Shown: positions 17,772 to 26,052 of the stretch, one piece after another
Numbering within the stretch: position 1 is the stretch's first letter
How the letters are laid out: each line of letters opens with the position of its first letter
DNA from: an archaeon
GTDB taxonomy: Archaea; Nanobdellota; Nanobdellia; Woesearchaeales; GW2011-AR9
Assembly (NCBI GenBank): GCA_018697095.1
Contig: JABHSG010000004.1
Span: 248,001-312,000 of the forward strand
Length of the DNA stretch: 64,000 nucleotides
Direction of reading: 5' to 3'
Notes under the pieces: model-generated
Told to the model about the DNA's origin: nothing
Databases searched by the model: none
What the model saw: only the letters and a program-made list of their open reading frames with translations
Made by a program: the position numbers and the translations under genes

Positions 17772-18842
17772 ATGTTAACAAAGCAGCAAATTCAGGAACT
17801 AGAAAAACAGCAATACCGTATGGTTGGTAATCACAGCGCTGTAAAAGTATGTGGTTGGACCAAAAAAATGCTACGTTCCGAAGGCGCCTGCTACAAATTC
17901 AAATTCTATGGCATCAGAAGTCACCAATGCATGCAGATGACCTCTTCTATGTTTTGCGCTAACCGTTGCACATTTTGTTGGCGCGGTGAAAAAGCGCCAG
18001 TAGCAAAGGTATGGAAAGGAGAAGTAGATGACCCAGATACAATTATTGAATTGAGCCAAAAACGTCATATGAGTTTACTGCAAGGTTTTGGTGGTAATGA
18101 TAAAACTAAAGATTTTCTTTTCCAGGAAGCAAAACAAGTTCGCCATGTAGCACTTAGCCTAACTGGAGAACCAATTGCATATCCAAAAATCAATGAACTA
18201 CTCGAAAAATTTCACAAAGCTAAAATTAGTACATTTTTGGTAACAAACGCTCAATACCCAGAACAAATTGCTAAAATTAAAAATGTAACTCAATTTTACA
18301 TTTCTGTTGACGCGCCTAACAAAATTAAACTAAAAGAAATTGATCGGCCTTTGTTCCCTGACTTTTATGAACGTCTTCTAAAATCACTTGACATTATGAA
18401 AGAAGCAACATACCGAACTTGCATCAGACTAACAATTATCAAAGATCAAAACGACTTGGACCTTCAAGGTTATAAAACTCTAATAATGAGAGGTTCTCCA
18501 GACTTCATTGAAGTTAAAGGCTACATGCATGTGGGAGCATCCCGTAAATTTCTTGAACGTGAAAACATGCCAATGCATGAAGAAATTGATACTTTCACAC
18601 AAAGTCTCATAGAAACACTTGGAGATGAATACACAGTTACTAGTGAACACAAACCCAGCCGCGTTCTTTGTTTAATGCACAAACGTATGCAAGGTAAGCA
18701 GTACATTGACTTTCCAAAGTTCTTCGAGATTGTTAACAAAGAAAACGATAACAAAAAAGATGAAAAAAGCAATGAAAATAACGAAACACCTATTGCAAAC
18801 AGCCTTGATTATTCTAATGAGAAAATGACTCCTAATTGCTAA
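17772..18842 (+). CDS. taw1: Taw1/TYW1, S-adenosyl-L-methionine-dependent tRNA 4-demethylwyosine synthase
   Basis: A 356-residue radical-SAM enzyme that builds the tricyclic base of wyosine derivatives at G37 of tRNA-Phe, using pyruvate as the carbon source. The start is set by the family's N-terminal motif MLTKQQIQELEKQQYRMVG followed by GNHSAVKVC. The radical-SAM cluster motif is CANRCTFCWRGE (CX3CX2C), and upstream cysteines fit the second cluster. Other signatures are LTGEPIAYP, FLVTNAQYPEQ and FIEVKGYMHVG. A Lys/Asn-rich tail of about 35 residues is added after the conserved RIDF-type end. The upstream frame to GTG 17724 overlaps the TATA-like box and is not used here. Confidence 0.95.
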   Translation: MLTKQQIQELEKQQYRMVGNHSAVKVCGWTKKMLRSEGACYKFKFYGIRSHQCMQMTSSMFCANRCTFCWRGEKAPVAKVWKGEVDDPDTIIELSQKRHMSLLQGFGGNDKTKDFLFQEAKQVRHVALSLTGEPIAYPKINELLEKFHKAKISTFLVTNAQYPEQIAKIKNVTQFYISVDAPNKIKLKEIDRPLFPDFYERLLKSLDIMKEATYRTCIRLTIIKDQNDLDLQGYKTLIMRGSPDFIEVKGYMHVGASRKFLERENMPMHEEIDTFTQSLIETLGDEYTVTSEHKPSRVLCLMHKRMQGKQYIDFPKFFEIVNKENDNKKDEKSNENNETPIANSLDYSNEKMTPNC

Positions 18843-18908
18843 TTACTTTTTTATCAAACCATTCTTTCACTAACTTAATAAACCATTCACCAAGAACCCA
18901 CCATTCTA

Positions 18909-19619
18909 ATGACAAAAAATACCTCGCTTAAACACATTGCAATAATTCCAGATGGCAATCGCCGTTGGGCAAAAGAAAAAGGTCTTGCTGCAAGCCTTGG
19001 CCACAAAAAAGCTGCGAAATTTCAAAGAATCAAAAGTTTCATTCAAGAAGCACAAAAACAAAATATCACTCATCTCACTATGTGGGGTTTTAGTACTGAA
19101 AATTGGAAACGCAATAAATTAGAAGTTGCTGCACTGATGAATCTTTTTGAAAACCTTTGCCAAGATTTCCTTAATGACGAATTAATAGAAACAATCAGAT
19201 TTGTACACCTTGGCAGAAAAGATCGAATACCAAACTCACTAGCCAATATGCTAAACCAACTAGAAACCAAAACAATAAACAATAACAACAACACTCTTCC
19301 TATAACATTCACTCTAGCACTTGACTACGGGGGAGAAGACGAACTAATTAGAGCAACAAACTCCTTAAAAAATCAAAAACAAGAAATTTCTTCAAAAAAC
19401 TTAATCGCAAATCTAAACAGCTCTAGATTAAATCTGCCTTTTGTTGATTTGATCATCAGAACGAGTGGCGAACAAAGACTCTCGGGATTCATGCCACTTC
19501 AAAGCGCATATGCTGAACTTTACTTTTGCCAAAAGCACTTCCCTGATTTCAATATAGATGACCTCAAAAAAGCAATAAATTGGTTCTACACTAGAAAGCG
19601 CAGGTTCGGCGGCAACTAA
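18909..19619 (+). CDS. uppS: Polyprenyl (undecaprenyl-type) diphosphate synthase
   Basis: A 236-residue cis-prenyltransferase that extends farnesyl/geranylgeranyl diphosphate to the long lipid carrier used for glycan export. It carries the diphosphate-binding block IAIIPDGNRRWAKEKGL with the catalytic Asp, LTMWGFSTENWKR, TLALDYGGEDEL, and the C-terminal IIRTSGEQRLSGFMP and YAELYFCQKHFPDF motifs. Length is normal. It is downstream of taw1 with 66 bases between and may share its transcript. Chain length cannot be read by eye. Confidence 0.95.
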   Translation: MTKNTSLKHIAIIPDGNRRWAKEKGLAASLGHKKAAKFQRIKSFIQEAQKQNITHLTMWGFSTENWKRNKLEVAALMNLFENLCQDFLNDELIETIRFVHLGRKDRIPNSLANMLNQLETKTINNNNNTLPITFTLALDYGGEDELIRATNSLKNQKQEISSKNLIANLNSSRLNLPFVDLIIRTSGEQRLSGFMPLQSAYAELYFCQKHFPDFNIDDLKKAINWFYTRKRRFGGN

Positions 19620-19662
19620 TTCCACTACACAATTTTTAACTGCAGTTCTTTTTTAAGCAAAA

Positions 19663-20106
19663 GTGAAGAATTCAAATAATAATTCAAGAAATGGTATTTT
19701 TGGTTTAGCCATGATAATTAACAATTTTCTAACAGCCTGTGCTCCAGTAAAAGTTGATACTTATTGCGAAAGGATTGAAAATGATGATTTTTCTGTAGAG
19801 ATAATTAGTTATGAACTTACAGATTTAGAAATTGAAGTAAATTATCCAAGTAATGTAGATGAACTTTGTTATGTTTTAAAAGCAAATGATCCTGATTTTT
19901 ATGAAGAAGGGTGTTTGGATGTGAGTAAGAAACAAGGTGTTATTTTGATGAGAGATAGTCAATTACCTTTTGCTCCTTTTTCAGAAGATACTTATATTGA
20001 ATTTACAGCTCATGTATCTTCTGGATGTGGTGACAAGTTTGATTCTGACATTTATTATCCTATGCTTGATAAAAAAGAAGAAGGCATGGGTAGCTTTTTA
20101 ATGTAG
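19663..20106 (+). CDS. Putative lipoprotein of unknown function
   Basis: A 147-residue protein starting at GTG. The N-terminal hydrophobic segment GIFGLAMIINNFLTAC ends in LTAC, a usable lipobox, so the mature protein may be lipid-anchored at Cys26. The remainder is acidic with about five further cysteines (TYCERI, DELCYVL, EEGCLDV, SSGCGDK) and strand-like segments. No family is recognised. It lies between uppS and the NMD3-like gene, which belong to conserved cellular functions, so it looks like an insertion into that neighbourhood. Confidence 0.6.
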   Translation: MKNSNNNSRNGIFGLAMIINNFLTACAPVKVDTYCERIENDDFSVEIISYELTDLEIEVNYPSNVDELCYVLKANDPDFYEEGCLDVSKKQGVILMRDSQLPFAPFSEDTYIEFTAHVSSGCGDKFDSDIYYPMLDKKEEGMGSFLM

Positions 20107-20134
20107 CTTTGTTTTTTGTTCTTAGGTAACTTAT

Positions 20135-20608
20135 ATGGTACGATCCTTAACAGGCAAACATGCATTATACTTCGAAGCAACCCTGCAACTACGCCTAATT
20201 AACAAAGAGATCATCGATTATGTAGAAAATCAATTTAGAAAAGCACATATCCCAATTGTTGATTCTGGTGAAGTAAAAAATGGAATGGATTACAAAGTTG
20301 CTGATAAACGTTTCACTAGAGCTCTTGGAAAAAAACTTAGGCAAAGGTACGGTGGACAAGTAAAAGAAACTGCAACACTTCATACCAAAATCAAAGGTAA
20401 AGATGCTTATCGAGTAACTGTACTATATCGTATGGCTAATTTTAGAAGGGGCGATAAAGTAATGTTCCATGGAGAACGTTTTGAAGTTTTATCTATGGCA
20501 AAAGAAATTGTCCTAAGAGGCCTTGATGATCCACAAAAATTAAGAGTCAAATACGAACTAATGAAAAAAGTCACCAAAATCGAAGAAGAAAATTTAACAG
20601 AATCTTAA
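20135..20608 (+). CDS. NMD3-like protein lacking the N-terminal zinc domain
   Basis: A 157-residue basic protein resembling the central and C-terminal part of NMD3, the 60S/50S subunit maturation and export adaptor. Recognisable elements are the LRLINKEIIDYVENQFRKA helix, GMDYKVADKRFTRALGKKLRQRYGG (characteristic of NMD3), YRVTVLYRMANFRRGDKVMF and the final strand-rich LRVKYELMKKV. The CxxC zinc-ribbon pairs present at the start of archaeal NMD3 are absent, and the ATG begins directly at MVRSLTGKHALYF. The zinc domain may be encoded elsewhere or lost. It is upstream of the exported Lon-like protease. Confidence 0.72.
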   Translation: MVRSLTGKHALYFEATLQLRLINKEIIDYVENQFRKAHIPIVDSGEVKNGMDYKVADKRFTRALGKKLRQRYGGQVKETATLHTKIKGKDAYRVTVLYRMANFRRGDKVMFHGERFEVLSMAKEIVLRGLDDPQKLRVKYELMKKVTKIEEENLTES

Positions 20609-20626
20609 ACCTAGCAATCCATTTGA

Positions 20627-20635
20627 TTTATATAC
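20627..20635 (+). promoter_or_regulatory. TATA-like box of the Lon-like protease gene
   Basis: TTTATATAC ends 21 bases before ATG 20657, close to the spacing of a leaderless archaeal promoter. It makes the upstream in-frame TTG at 20636 an unlikely start. Confidence 0.5.
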
Positions 20636-20656
20636 TTGCATTCTTCCAAAAAACCC

Positions 20657-22627
20657 ATGAATTTCAGTAAATTTTTCACTAATTTCTTTACAACCTTTTC
20701 GGTGCCAAAAACTTTTTTGTTTTTCTGCATTTTTATCTTAACAATTACCCTTAGCCAATTTGCTCTTGCTGATACTCCCGAACAATACCACCTTACACTT
20801 TTAGCGGTTCAAGACCAAGGAGATGGATCTTACGTTGGAAGTACTGCTGACCTATATGTAGAAATTAAAGAAGGTAGTGGCAGAGTTTTTTTAGACACAA
20901 CGCCTCTCACTAAGTTAGACACCCAAGTATCAACTAGATACGCAAAACAAGTTGCTTGCGAATACTACAATCTTCCTTGTGAAAATTACGATTTTTTCTA
21001 TACAATCATTTCCGAAACAGGGATTATCGGAGGACCTTCCGCTGGTGCTGCCATGTCAGCCTTAACAGCACTAGCAGTAATGGACCTTGATTACGATGAC
21101 AGCTTAGCTCTAACTGGAACTATTAATTCAGGTGGAACGGTTGGTCCAGTTGGTGGAGTTAAAGAAAAAATTGAAGCTGCTAATAACCTTGGATTAAAAA
21201 CAGTTCTTGTTCCTCTAACAGCCCTTGATGAAGTGTTAAACAAAGAGCAAATATCAAAAGCAATTACACTAACTAATGAAAGCGAATATGATCAAAACAA
21301 TTCAGATAGCCAAATTATCAACAATGAAATTATAGACATAGAAAACCCATTTGAAATCGAAGTTTTTGATTGGCTTGAAGAAGACAATTTAACTCTTGAA
21401 AATTATGCGAAGTACCAATTAGAGATAAACGCATATGAAGTATCAGAACTCGATGATGTATTATTTCATCTAACTGGACAAAGACATCTAAATGAAGAAA
21501 GCACTTTTGAAGTTGATAGTCAATATGATTCCATCATGGCAAGATTGCAACGTGATTTATGCCTTAGAGCAAGAAGCCTTGAAACTGAAATTCTAAACAA
21601 AGATAACGAAGAAGATACAATTGACTGGGATTACTACAATGCAAGATTCTTACTTTCAGACTCAGCAAAAGAGCAAGGAGACTATTATGCATCTGCAAGC
21701 TTTTGTTTTGGCCTAAATACCCAGCTCCGTTCAGAACTATTGATTCTTGAAAAACAAGACTTACAAAAAGACGAGCTACTACTTGAACTACAGTACCAAG
21801 AAACAATACTATTAGACTTAGAAGAAGATTTAGATCAAACTGAACTTGAAACAATTTCTGACTTGCAAACAAAAATTGTAGTTAGCGAACGTATTAATGA
21901 TGCACAGCAAAGAATTGAAAATATGCGCACGCAAATTGCAAGTGAAGATTATGAAACAAGTATTTCAACTTATTTTAATTTAGGTTATATTACTGAAAGA
22001 GTTTATTCCGCACAAACCTGGATGCTCTTTTTTGAAATGAATGGAATCGAACTTAGTTTAGATGAAAATTCATTATCTCTTGTTTGTACTTTAAAATTAG
22101 CTGAAGCTGATGAACGTTACAATTATGCAAATGTCTATGTCCCGTTCTCTTTAGAAAACATTTTTGAAAAAATCCAATTAGGTAAAGAAGCGCAAAATGA
22201 AGCTGACTATGAACTTTGTATCGCGCAAGCAATTCAAGCAAAAGCTGACAGCACTTCAATTTTAAGTTCTTCAGGAATCAGCACTGATGCAATTGAAGAA
22301 TTCCTAGCAGTTAAAAAGCAAGCTGCAGAACGTATTATTGCAGCCAATAGTGAGGAAGGAAGTTTCCCAATACTTGGATATTCCTATTATCAGTACGCAA
22401 AAAATCTTGCTGATGAAGAACCATACTCAGCTCTTCTTTATTATGAATACGCTTTAGAAATGAGCGAACTTGATATCTATTTTCCTGCAAGCGATGATAA
22501 AATAAGTGGGTTTTCAGACAATTTTAATTTTGACATAGACACGTGGTCTTTTTTACTCGGAGTATTTTCTGGGTTCGCTCTTGGTGCTCTTCTAATGTGG
22601 CTAATAAGTCTAGGTGCTAAAAGATAA
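20657..22627 (+). CDS. Exported, membrane-anchored S16 (Lon-like) serine protease
   Basis: A 656-residue protein with a signal peptide (hydrophobic residues about 20-37, FALADTPE cleavage region). An S16 Lon-type protease domain spans about residues 40-195: Ser128 in GIIGGPSAGAAMS is the nucleophile and Lys169 in VGPVGGVKEKIEAA is the dyad partner. No AAA+ domain is present. The 400 residues that follow are helical and acidic, TPR-like in feel, with Tyr/Ala-rich helices, and a single membrane helix (LLGVFSGFALGALLMWLISL) ends the protein. The protease therefore faces outside the cell and is tail-anchored. ATP-independent Lon-like proteases with this plan are common in archaea. Confidence 0.86.
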   Translation: MNFSKFFTNFFTTFSVPKTFLFFCIFILTITLSQFALADTPEQYHLTLLAVQDQGDGSYVGSTADLYVEIKEGSGRVFLDTTPLTKLDTQVSTRYAKQVACEYYNLPCENYDFFYTIISETGIIGGPSAGAAMSALTALAVMDLDYDDSLALTGTINSGGTVGPVGGVKEKIEAANNLGLKTVLVPLTALDEVLNKEQISKAITLTNESEYDQNNSDSQIINNEIIDIENPFEIEVFDWLEEDNLTLENYAKYQLEINAYEVSELDDVLFHLTGQRHLNEESTFEVDSQYDSIMARLQRDLCLRARSLETEILNKDNEEDTIDWDYYNARFLLSDSAKEQGDYYASASFCFGLNTQLRSELLILEKQDLQKDELLLELQYQETILLDLEEDLDQTELETISDLQTKIVVSERINDAQQRIENMRTQIASEDYETSISTYFNLGYITERVYSAQTWMLFFEMNGIELSLDENSLSLVCTLKLAEADERYNYANVYVPFSLENIFEKIQLGKEAQNEADYELCIAQAIQAKADSTSILSSSGISTDAIEEFLAVKKQAAERIIAANSEEGSFPILGYSYYQYAKNLADEEPYSALLYYEYALEMSELDIYFPASDDKISGFSDNFNFDIDTWSFLLGVFSGFALGALLMWLISLGAKR

Positions 22628-22658
22628 TTTTATATACTAATTTTTACTAGTTAAAGAC

Positions 22659-24740
22659 ATGAAGAAATTGATGGTTTTTCTAGTTGTATCTCTTTTATTT
22701 TTGAGTTTGTTCTCTTTGAATGTTTTTGCGCCTAGGGAATCCACTACTTCTACTGCTACTTGTTTAGAAGCAGCAGGTTATTCAATGGAAGCTGGTGGCT
22801 CTGTTACTTTAACTGAAGACCTAGTTTGCACTACATCTGTTGAGTTGTCAAAAGATGATTTTACTTTAGATTGTGGTGGCAACCAAATTTCTGGAGTTTT
22901 GAGTTTTGTAATTTTAGTTACTGGTGAAGATGTAACTGTAACTAATTGTGTTACTCAAGGAGCATCTTATGGTATTTTTGTAAGTGGAGATGGAGCTACA
23001 ATTGGTCCTAATAACGAAGTAAATGATGCTGATACTGCTGGAATCATTGTAAGCACCTCAACTGGAACAATTGTTAACTCAAACGATGTATTGGATTCAG
23101 ATGTTGATGGGATCTATGTTACTAATTCTGAGTCTACTATAGTTAGTGGGAATTCTGTTGAAAATTCAGGTGACAATGGAATTTATATTATCAATTCCGA
23201 TCTTTCCGTGGTTAGTGATAATGCAATCTCCGAAACTTTAGGTAGTGGTATTCGTGTCCATGAAAGCGATGAGAGTGAGATCTCTTTAAATGTTATTGAA
23301 AATTCTAACGAGGGTATTTACCTGACCTATACTGAATTTAATAGTATTTCTTCTAATCAAATCACTAATTCAGAAACTGGAATTAGGGTTTACGCTTCTT
23401 CTTCTAATGTTGTTATTGATAATGAACTCTCTGGAATCACAAATAAAGGGTTTTATTTTTATTTAAGTGATTCAAATGAATTATCTTCTAATTTTTTAAT
23501 TGATTCAGAAAGTTTTGGGATTTTATTGACTCAATCTTCTGAAAATGAAATCAGTTCAAATGGAATTTTCTCTGCGGCTTCTGGGATTAGTCTCGCTTTT
23601 TTATCAGAAGAAAATGTTGTAAATTCAAATCATTTTTGTTATTCTGAAGCATTAGATGATTTTACTTGTACTTACAGTTTAGAAAACACTGGTTCAGGAA
23701 ACTTTATGGACACTATCACTTCTTGTACACCTGAAGAGATTTCATGTGCAGACACATTTTCAACAGCCGGAGAAGAGATTTTTTTATACAATGATTTAGA
23801 ATGTTCTTCCAATGCAATATCTTTAGAAGCAGACGATATTATTTTTGATTGTAATGGGCATTCTATTAGTTCAGATTCTGGCATAGGCGCAGGAATTTCC
23901 ATTGAAGGTGAGAATATAGTCATCAAAAATTGTGAAGTCACTGGTTTTTCAATAGGAATCGAAATTGATCCACCTACAACATCCTATACTTTTAGCGCAT
24001 CAATTGAATCCAGTTATATTCACGATAACAACTATGGAGTCCATATTTCAAATTCTGAGGCAGGGATATCAGATTCCCACATTATTGAAAATTCACAAGT
24101 AGGGATTACAATCCCATCTAGCAGTACAACTGGAGTGTTACATTCAGAAAATAATGCCATTTGTGCAAATGGAGCAACTGGAACCAGAGATATCCAATGC
24201 TCTGGTGCAAGCGAGATTACTTCTAGTGGAGACACATTTGATTATCTTTATGATTGTAGTGCCTTTTCAATTACAGCAGAATCTGAATGTGATAGTTCTT
24301 ATGAAGTTGAATTAGAAGATGAAGAAACACTCTTCTTCCCAGAAGATAGTACTTACTACTCTTGCTACGAAAATACTAAAAACGCTTGTTCTGATGGATT
24401 TGATAACGATTTAGATGGTTTAATTGATTGCGCTGATGATGAGTGTGAAAATCAAGCTTATGGTAATGATCAAATTTGTGTTGGTGGCGTTGCAGTTGAT
24501 TTAGGGATTGTAGGACCAGGAACAGCAACTTCTACATCAGGTAGCAGTCAATCTATTTTTATTTTACAATACTTTGATTTTTTAACTTGGCTTGAAACTG
24601 GACAAGTTATTGAACTAAGTGAAAGTAGCACAGGTATTTGCGCAGATGAATGTAGCACCCTTGGCCTTGAATGTTTGTTTGCAGATGCTGGAGCTTCACT
24701 ATGTAGTTTAGAAGCAAGTTCTAAATGTACTTGTATTTGA
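22659..24740 (+). CDS. Secreted right-handed beta-helix (NosD-like) protein
   Basis: A 693-residue exported protein. Residues 1-25 are a signal peptide. About residues 60-330 and 390-520 are arrays of parallel beta-helix (PbH1) turns with recurrent N-x-I/V and S-x-N motifs such as SGNSVENSGDNGIYI and SENEISSNGI. This is the periplasmic copper-binding NosD / pectate-lyase-like fold. A Cys-rich segment (NACSDGFDNDLDGLIDC then ADDEC) is an Asp-rich calcium-binding-type motif seen in surface proteins. A final Cys cluster ends the protein (CADECSTLGLECLF and KCTCI). No transmembrane anchor is seen. Likely a surface or extracellular carbohydrate-binding or adhesive protein. Confidence 0.85.
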   Translation: MKKLMVFLVVSLLFLSLFSLNVFAPRESTTSTATCLEAAGYSMEAGGSVTLTEDLVCTTSVELSKDDFTLDCGGNQISGVLSFVILVTGEDVTVTNCVTQGASYGIFVSGDGATIGPNNEVNDADTAGIIVSTSTGTIVNSNDVLDSDVDGIYVTNSESTIVSGNSVENSGDNGIYIINSDLSVVSDNAISETLGSGIRVHESDESEISLNVIENSNEGIYLTYTEFNSISSNQITNSETGIRVYASSSNVVIDNELSGITNKGFYFYLSDSNELSSNFLIDSESFGILLTQSSENEISSNGIFSAASGISLAFLSEENVVNSNHFCYSEALDDFTCTYSLENTGSGNFMDTITSCTPEEISCADTFSTAGEEIFLYNDLECSSNAISLEADDIIFDCNGHSISSDSGIGAGISIEGENIVIKNCEVTGFSIGIEIDPPTTSYTFSASIESSYIHDNNYGVHISNSEAGISDSHIIENSQVGITIPSSSTTGVLHSENNAICANGATGTRDIQCSGASEITSSGDTFDYLYDCSAFSITAESECDSSYEVELEDEETLFFPEDSTYYSCYENTKNACSDGFDNDLDGLIDCADDECENQAYGNDQICVGGVAVDLGIVGPGTATSTSGSSQSIFILQYFDFLTWLETGQVIELSESSTGICADECSTLGLECLFADAGASLCSLEASSKCTCI

Positions 24741-24852
24741 TATTAACCGATCAATCCACATAATTCCATTGAATTTTTTTCATAAAGGTTTTAAGTACAA
24801 ACTTATTCTTATTTCACATAATTACAAAAAATAACAATTTAGAGGTAAAACA

Positions 24853-25380
24853 ATGCAAAAAAACAAAATTATCATTTTAGCTATGCTAATTTGCGCTCTT
24901 GGACTAATGCTTAGTTCTTGTACTGTAGATCAAGGTGAGATTGTAGAACTAACGCAAGAAAGTGATTCTGAAGCAGAAGACACAACTGATGAGCAAGAAG
25001 CTGAAACTACTGAAGAAGATTTAATAGAAGAAGACAGCACTGAAGAAGAAGATGAGTTAGAAGATTCTGCTACAGAAGATGATAGTGAAGAAACAACTGA
25101 GGAAGAAGTTGAAGAAGAGATCACTTTAATTGAATTAACTGACGAAGGTTTCAGTCCAGATGAGCTTACAATCGCTGCTGGCACAACAGTAACATTCACA
25201 AACGTTCGTGAAGGAGCTTATCCTGATGAAGTCGTAATGGGTGTTAGATCTGCTCGTGGTATTGATTCAGAAGAATTAACACCTGGCGATTCATGGGAAT
25301 ACACTTTTAGTGAAACTGGAGAATTTGAGTTTGTTGGGCAATACTTAACAACTTATAGTCTTGAAATAATTGTAGAATAG
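24853..25380 (+). CDS. Cupredoxin-like lipoprotein with apparently lost copper site
   Basis: A 175-residue protein. The signal peptide ends LMLSSC, a strong lipobox, so it is lipid-anchored at Cys23. A 60-residue Glu/Asp/Thr-rich spacer lifts the domain from the membrane. Residues about 95-175 follow the plastocyanin/cupredoxin plan (ELTDEGFSPDELTIAAGTTVTFTNV ... SWEYTFSETGEFEF). The usual ligands, His after the TFTN strand and the C-x-x-x-x-H-x-x-x-x-M loop near the end, are missing: the loop reads EFEFVGQYLTTYSLE. It may be a structural or binding domain rather than an electron carrier. AGAGGT precedes ATG. Confidence 0.8.
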   Translation: MQKNKIIILAMLICALGLMLSSCTVDQGEIVELTQESDSEAEDTTDEQEAETTEEDLIEEDSTEEEDELEDSATEDDSEETTEEEVEEEITLIELTDEGFSPDELTIAAGTTVTFTNVREGAYPDEVVMGVRSARGIDSEELTPGDSWEYTFSETGEFEFVGQYLTTYSLEIIVE

Positions 25381-25409
25381 ATTAATTTATTTTTTTCTTT
25401 ATTTTTATT

Positions 25410-26021
25410 TTAAACATCAACACCTAACTTCTGCAATTCGATTTTAGCTTGCTCAAGTGATTTGAAATGTATCGCGTGTATTCCAAGCTCTTTAGCAACT
25501 CCCACATATTTGACATTATCGTCCATGTAAACTACTTCTTCAAACTTTACACCTTCAAAATGCCCAACAATCTTTCTAAAAATCTCAGGATCAGTTTTAC
25601 GACACTTAGTATCACAAGAAGCTAGTCCAAAATCAAACAGACCAGAAAGCCCAAGAACTTTTTCATTATGAATTATTTCTTCTTCCGAGCAATTTGTTGC
25701 ATATCCTAACTTATAACCAGCCATTCTTAATTTTTTAATAAAAGAAATCATTTCAGGATTTGTTTTTGTTGCATCTCTTCTTAACTGCTGAATTTTATCA
25801 ACATCCTGTGAATCTAAACTCATCTCTTCTAAAAAAGCATGCAAAAAGTCCCACTCACTGACCTCACCACGTTCAGCCAAGAGCATATGTTTTGAAAATA
25901 CTTCTTCCATTTTTTTTAAGGGTTTATTTGGAAAAAGTTCTTGTAATTGTTCAAATAACAAGATATCACCATTTTCAGTAAGAACACCAGCCAAATCAGA
26001 AATAATTAGTTTGATTACCAT
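25410..26021 (-). CDS. HAD-superfamily hydrolase (subfamily IA-like)
   Basis: A 203-residue phosphatase-type protein. Motif I is ISDLAGVLT with Asp8 as nucleophile; the second acidic residue of DxD is replaced by Ala, as in the FDLGGVL subgroup (YihX/epoxide-hydrolase N-phosphatase type). Motif II is ATNCSEEE, motif III includes CRKTDPE and motif IV is VYMDDNVKYV. The ATG at 26021 is preferred, because AGGA lies 8 bases upstream and motif I then sits at residues 7-12. An in-frame ATG at 26045 adds eight residues. It is the last gene of the minus-strand phosphotransfer island. Substrate unknown. Confidence 0.85.
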   Translation of the reverse strand: MVIKLIISDLAGVLTENGDILLFEQLQELFPNKPLKKMEEVFSKHMLLAERGEVSEWDFLHAFLEEMSLDSQDVDKIQQLRRDATKTNPEMISFIKKLRMAGYKLGYATNCSEEEIIHNEKVLGLSGLFDFGLASCDTKCRKTDPEIFRKIVGHFEGVKFEEVVYMDDNVKYVGVAKELGIHAIHFKSLEQAKIELQKLGVDV

Positions 26022-26052
26022 TTTAAATATCCTGATTAAAAACATTAAAAGT

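Noticed and set aside
24930..25199. Opposite-strand frame with long Ser runs
   Set aside because: It is the antisense shadow of the Glu/Asp/Thr-rich lipoprotein linker; the plus-strand gene has signal peptide, lipobox and ribosome-binding site.
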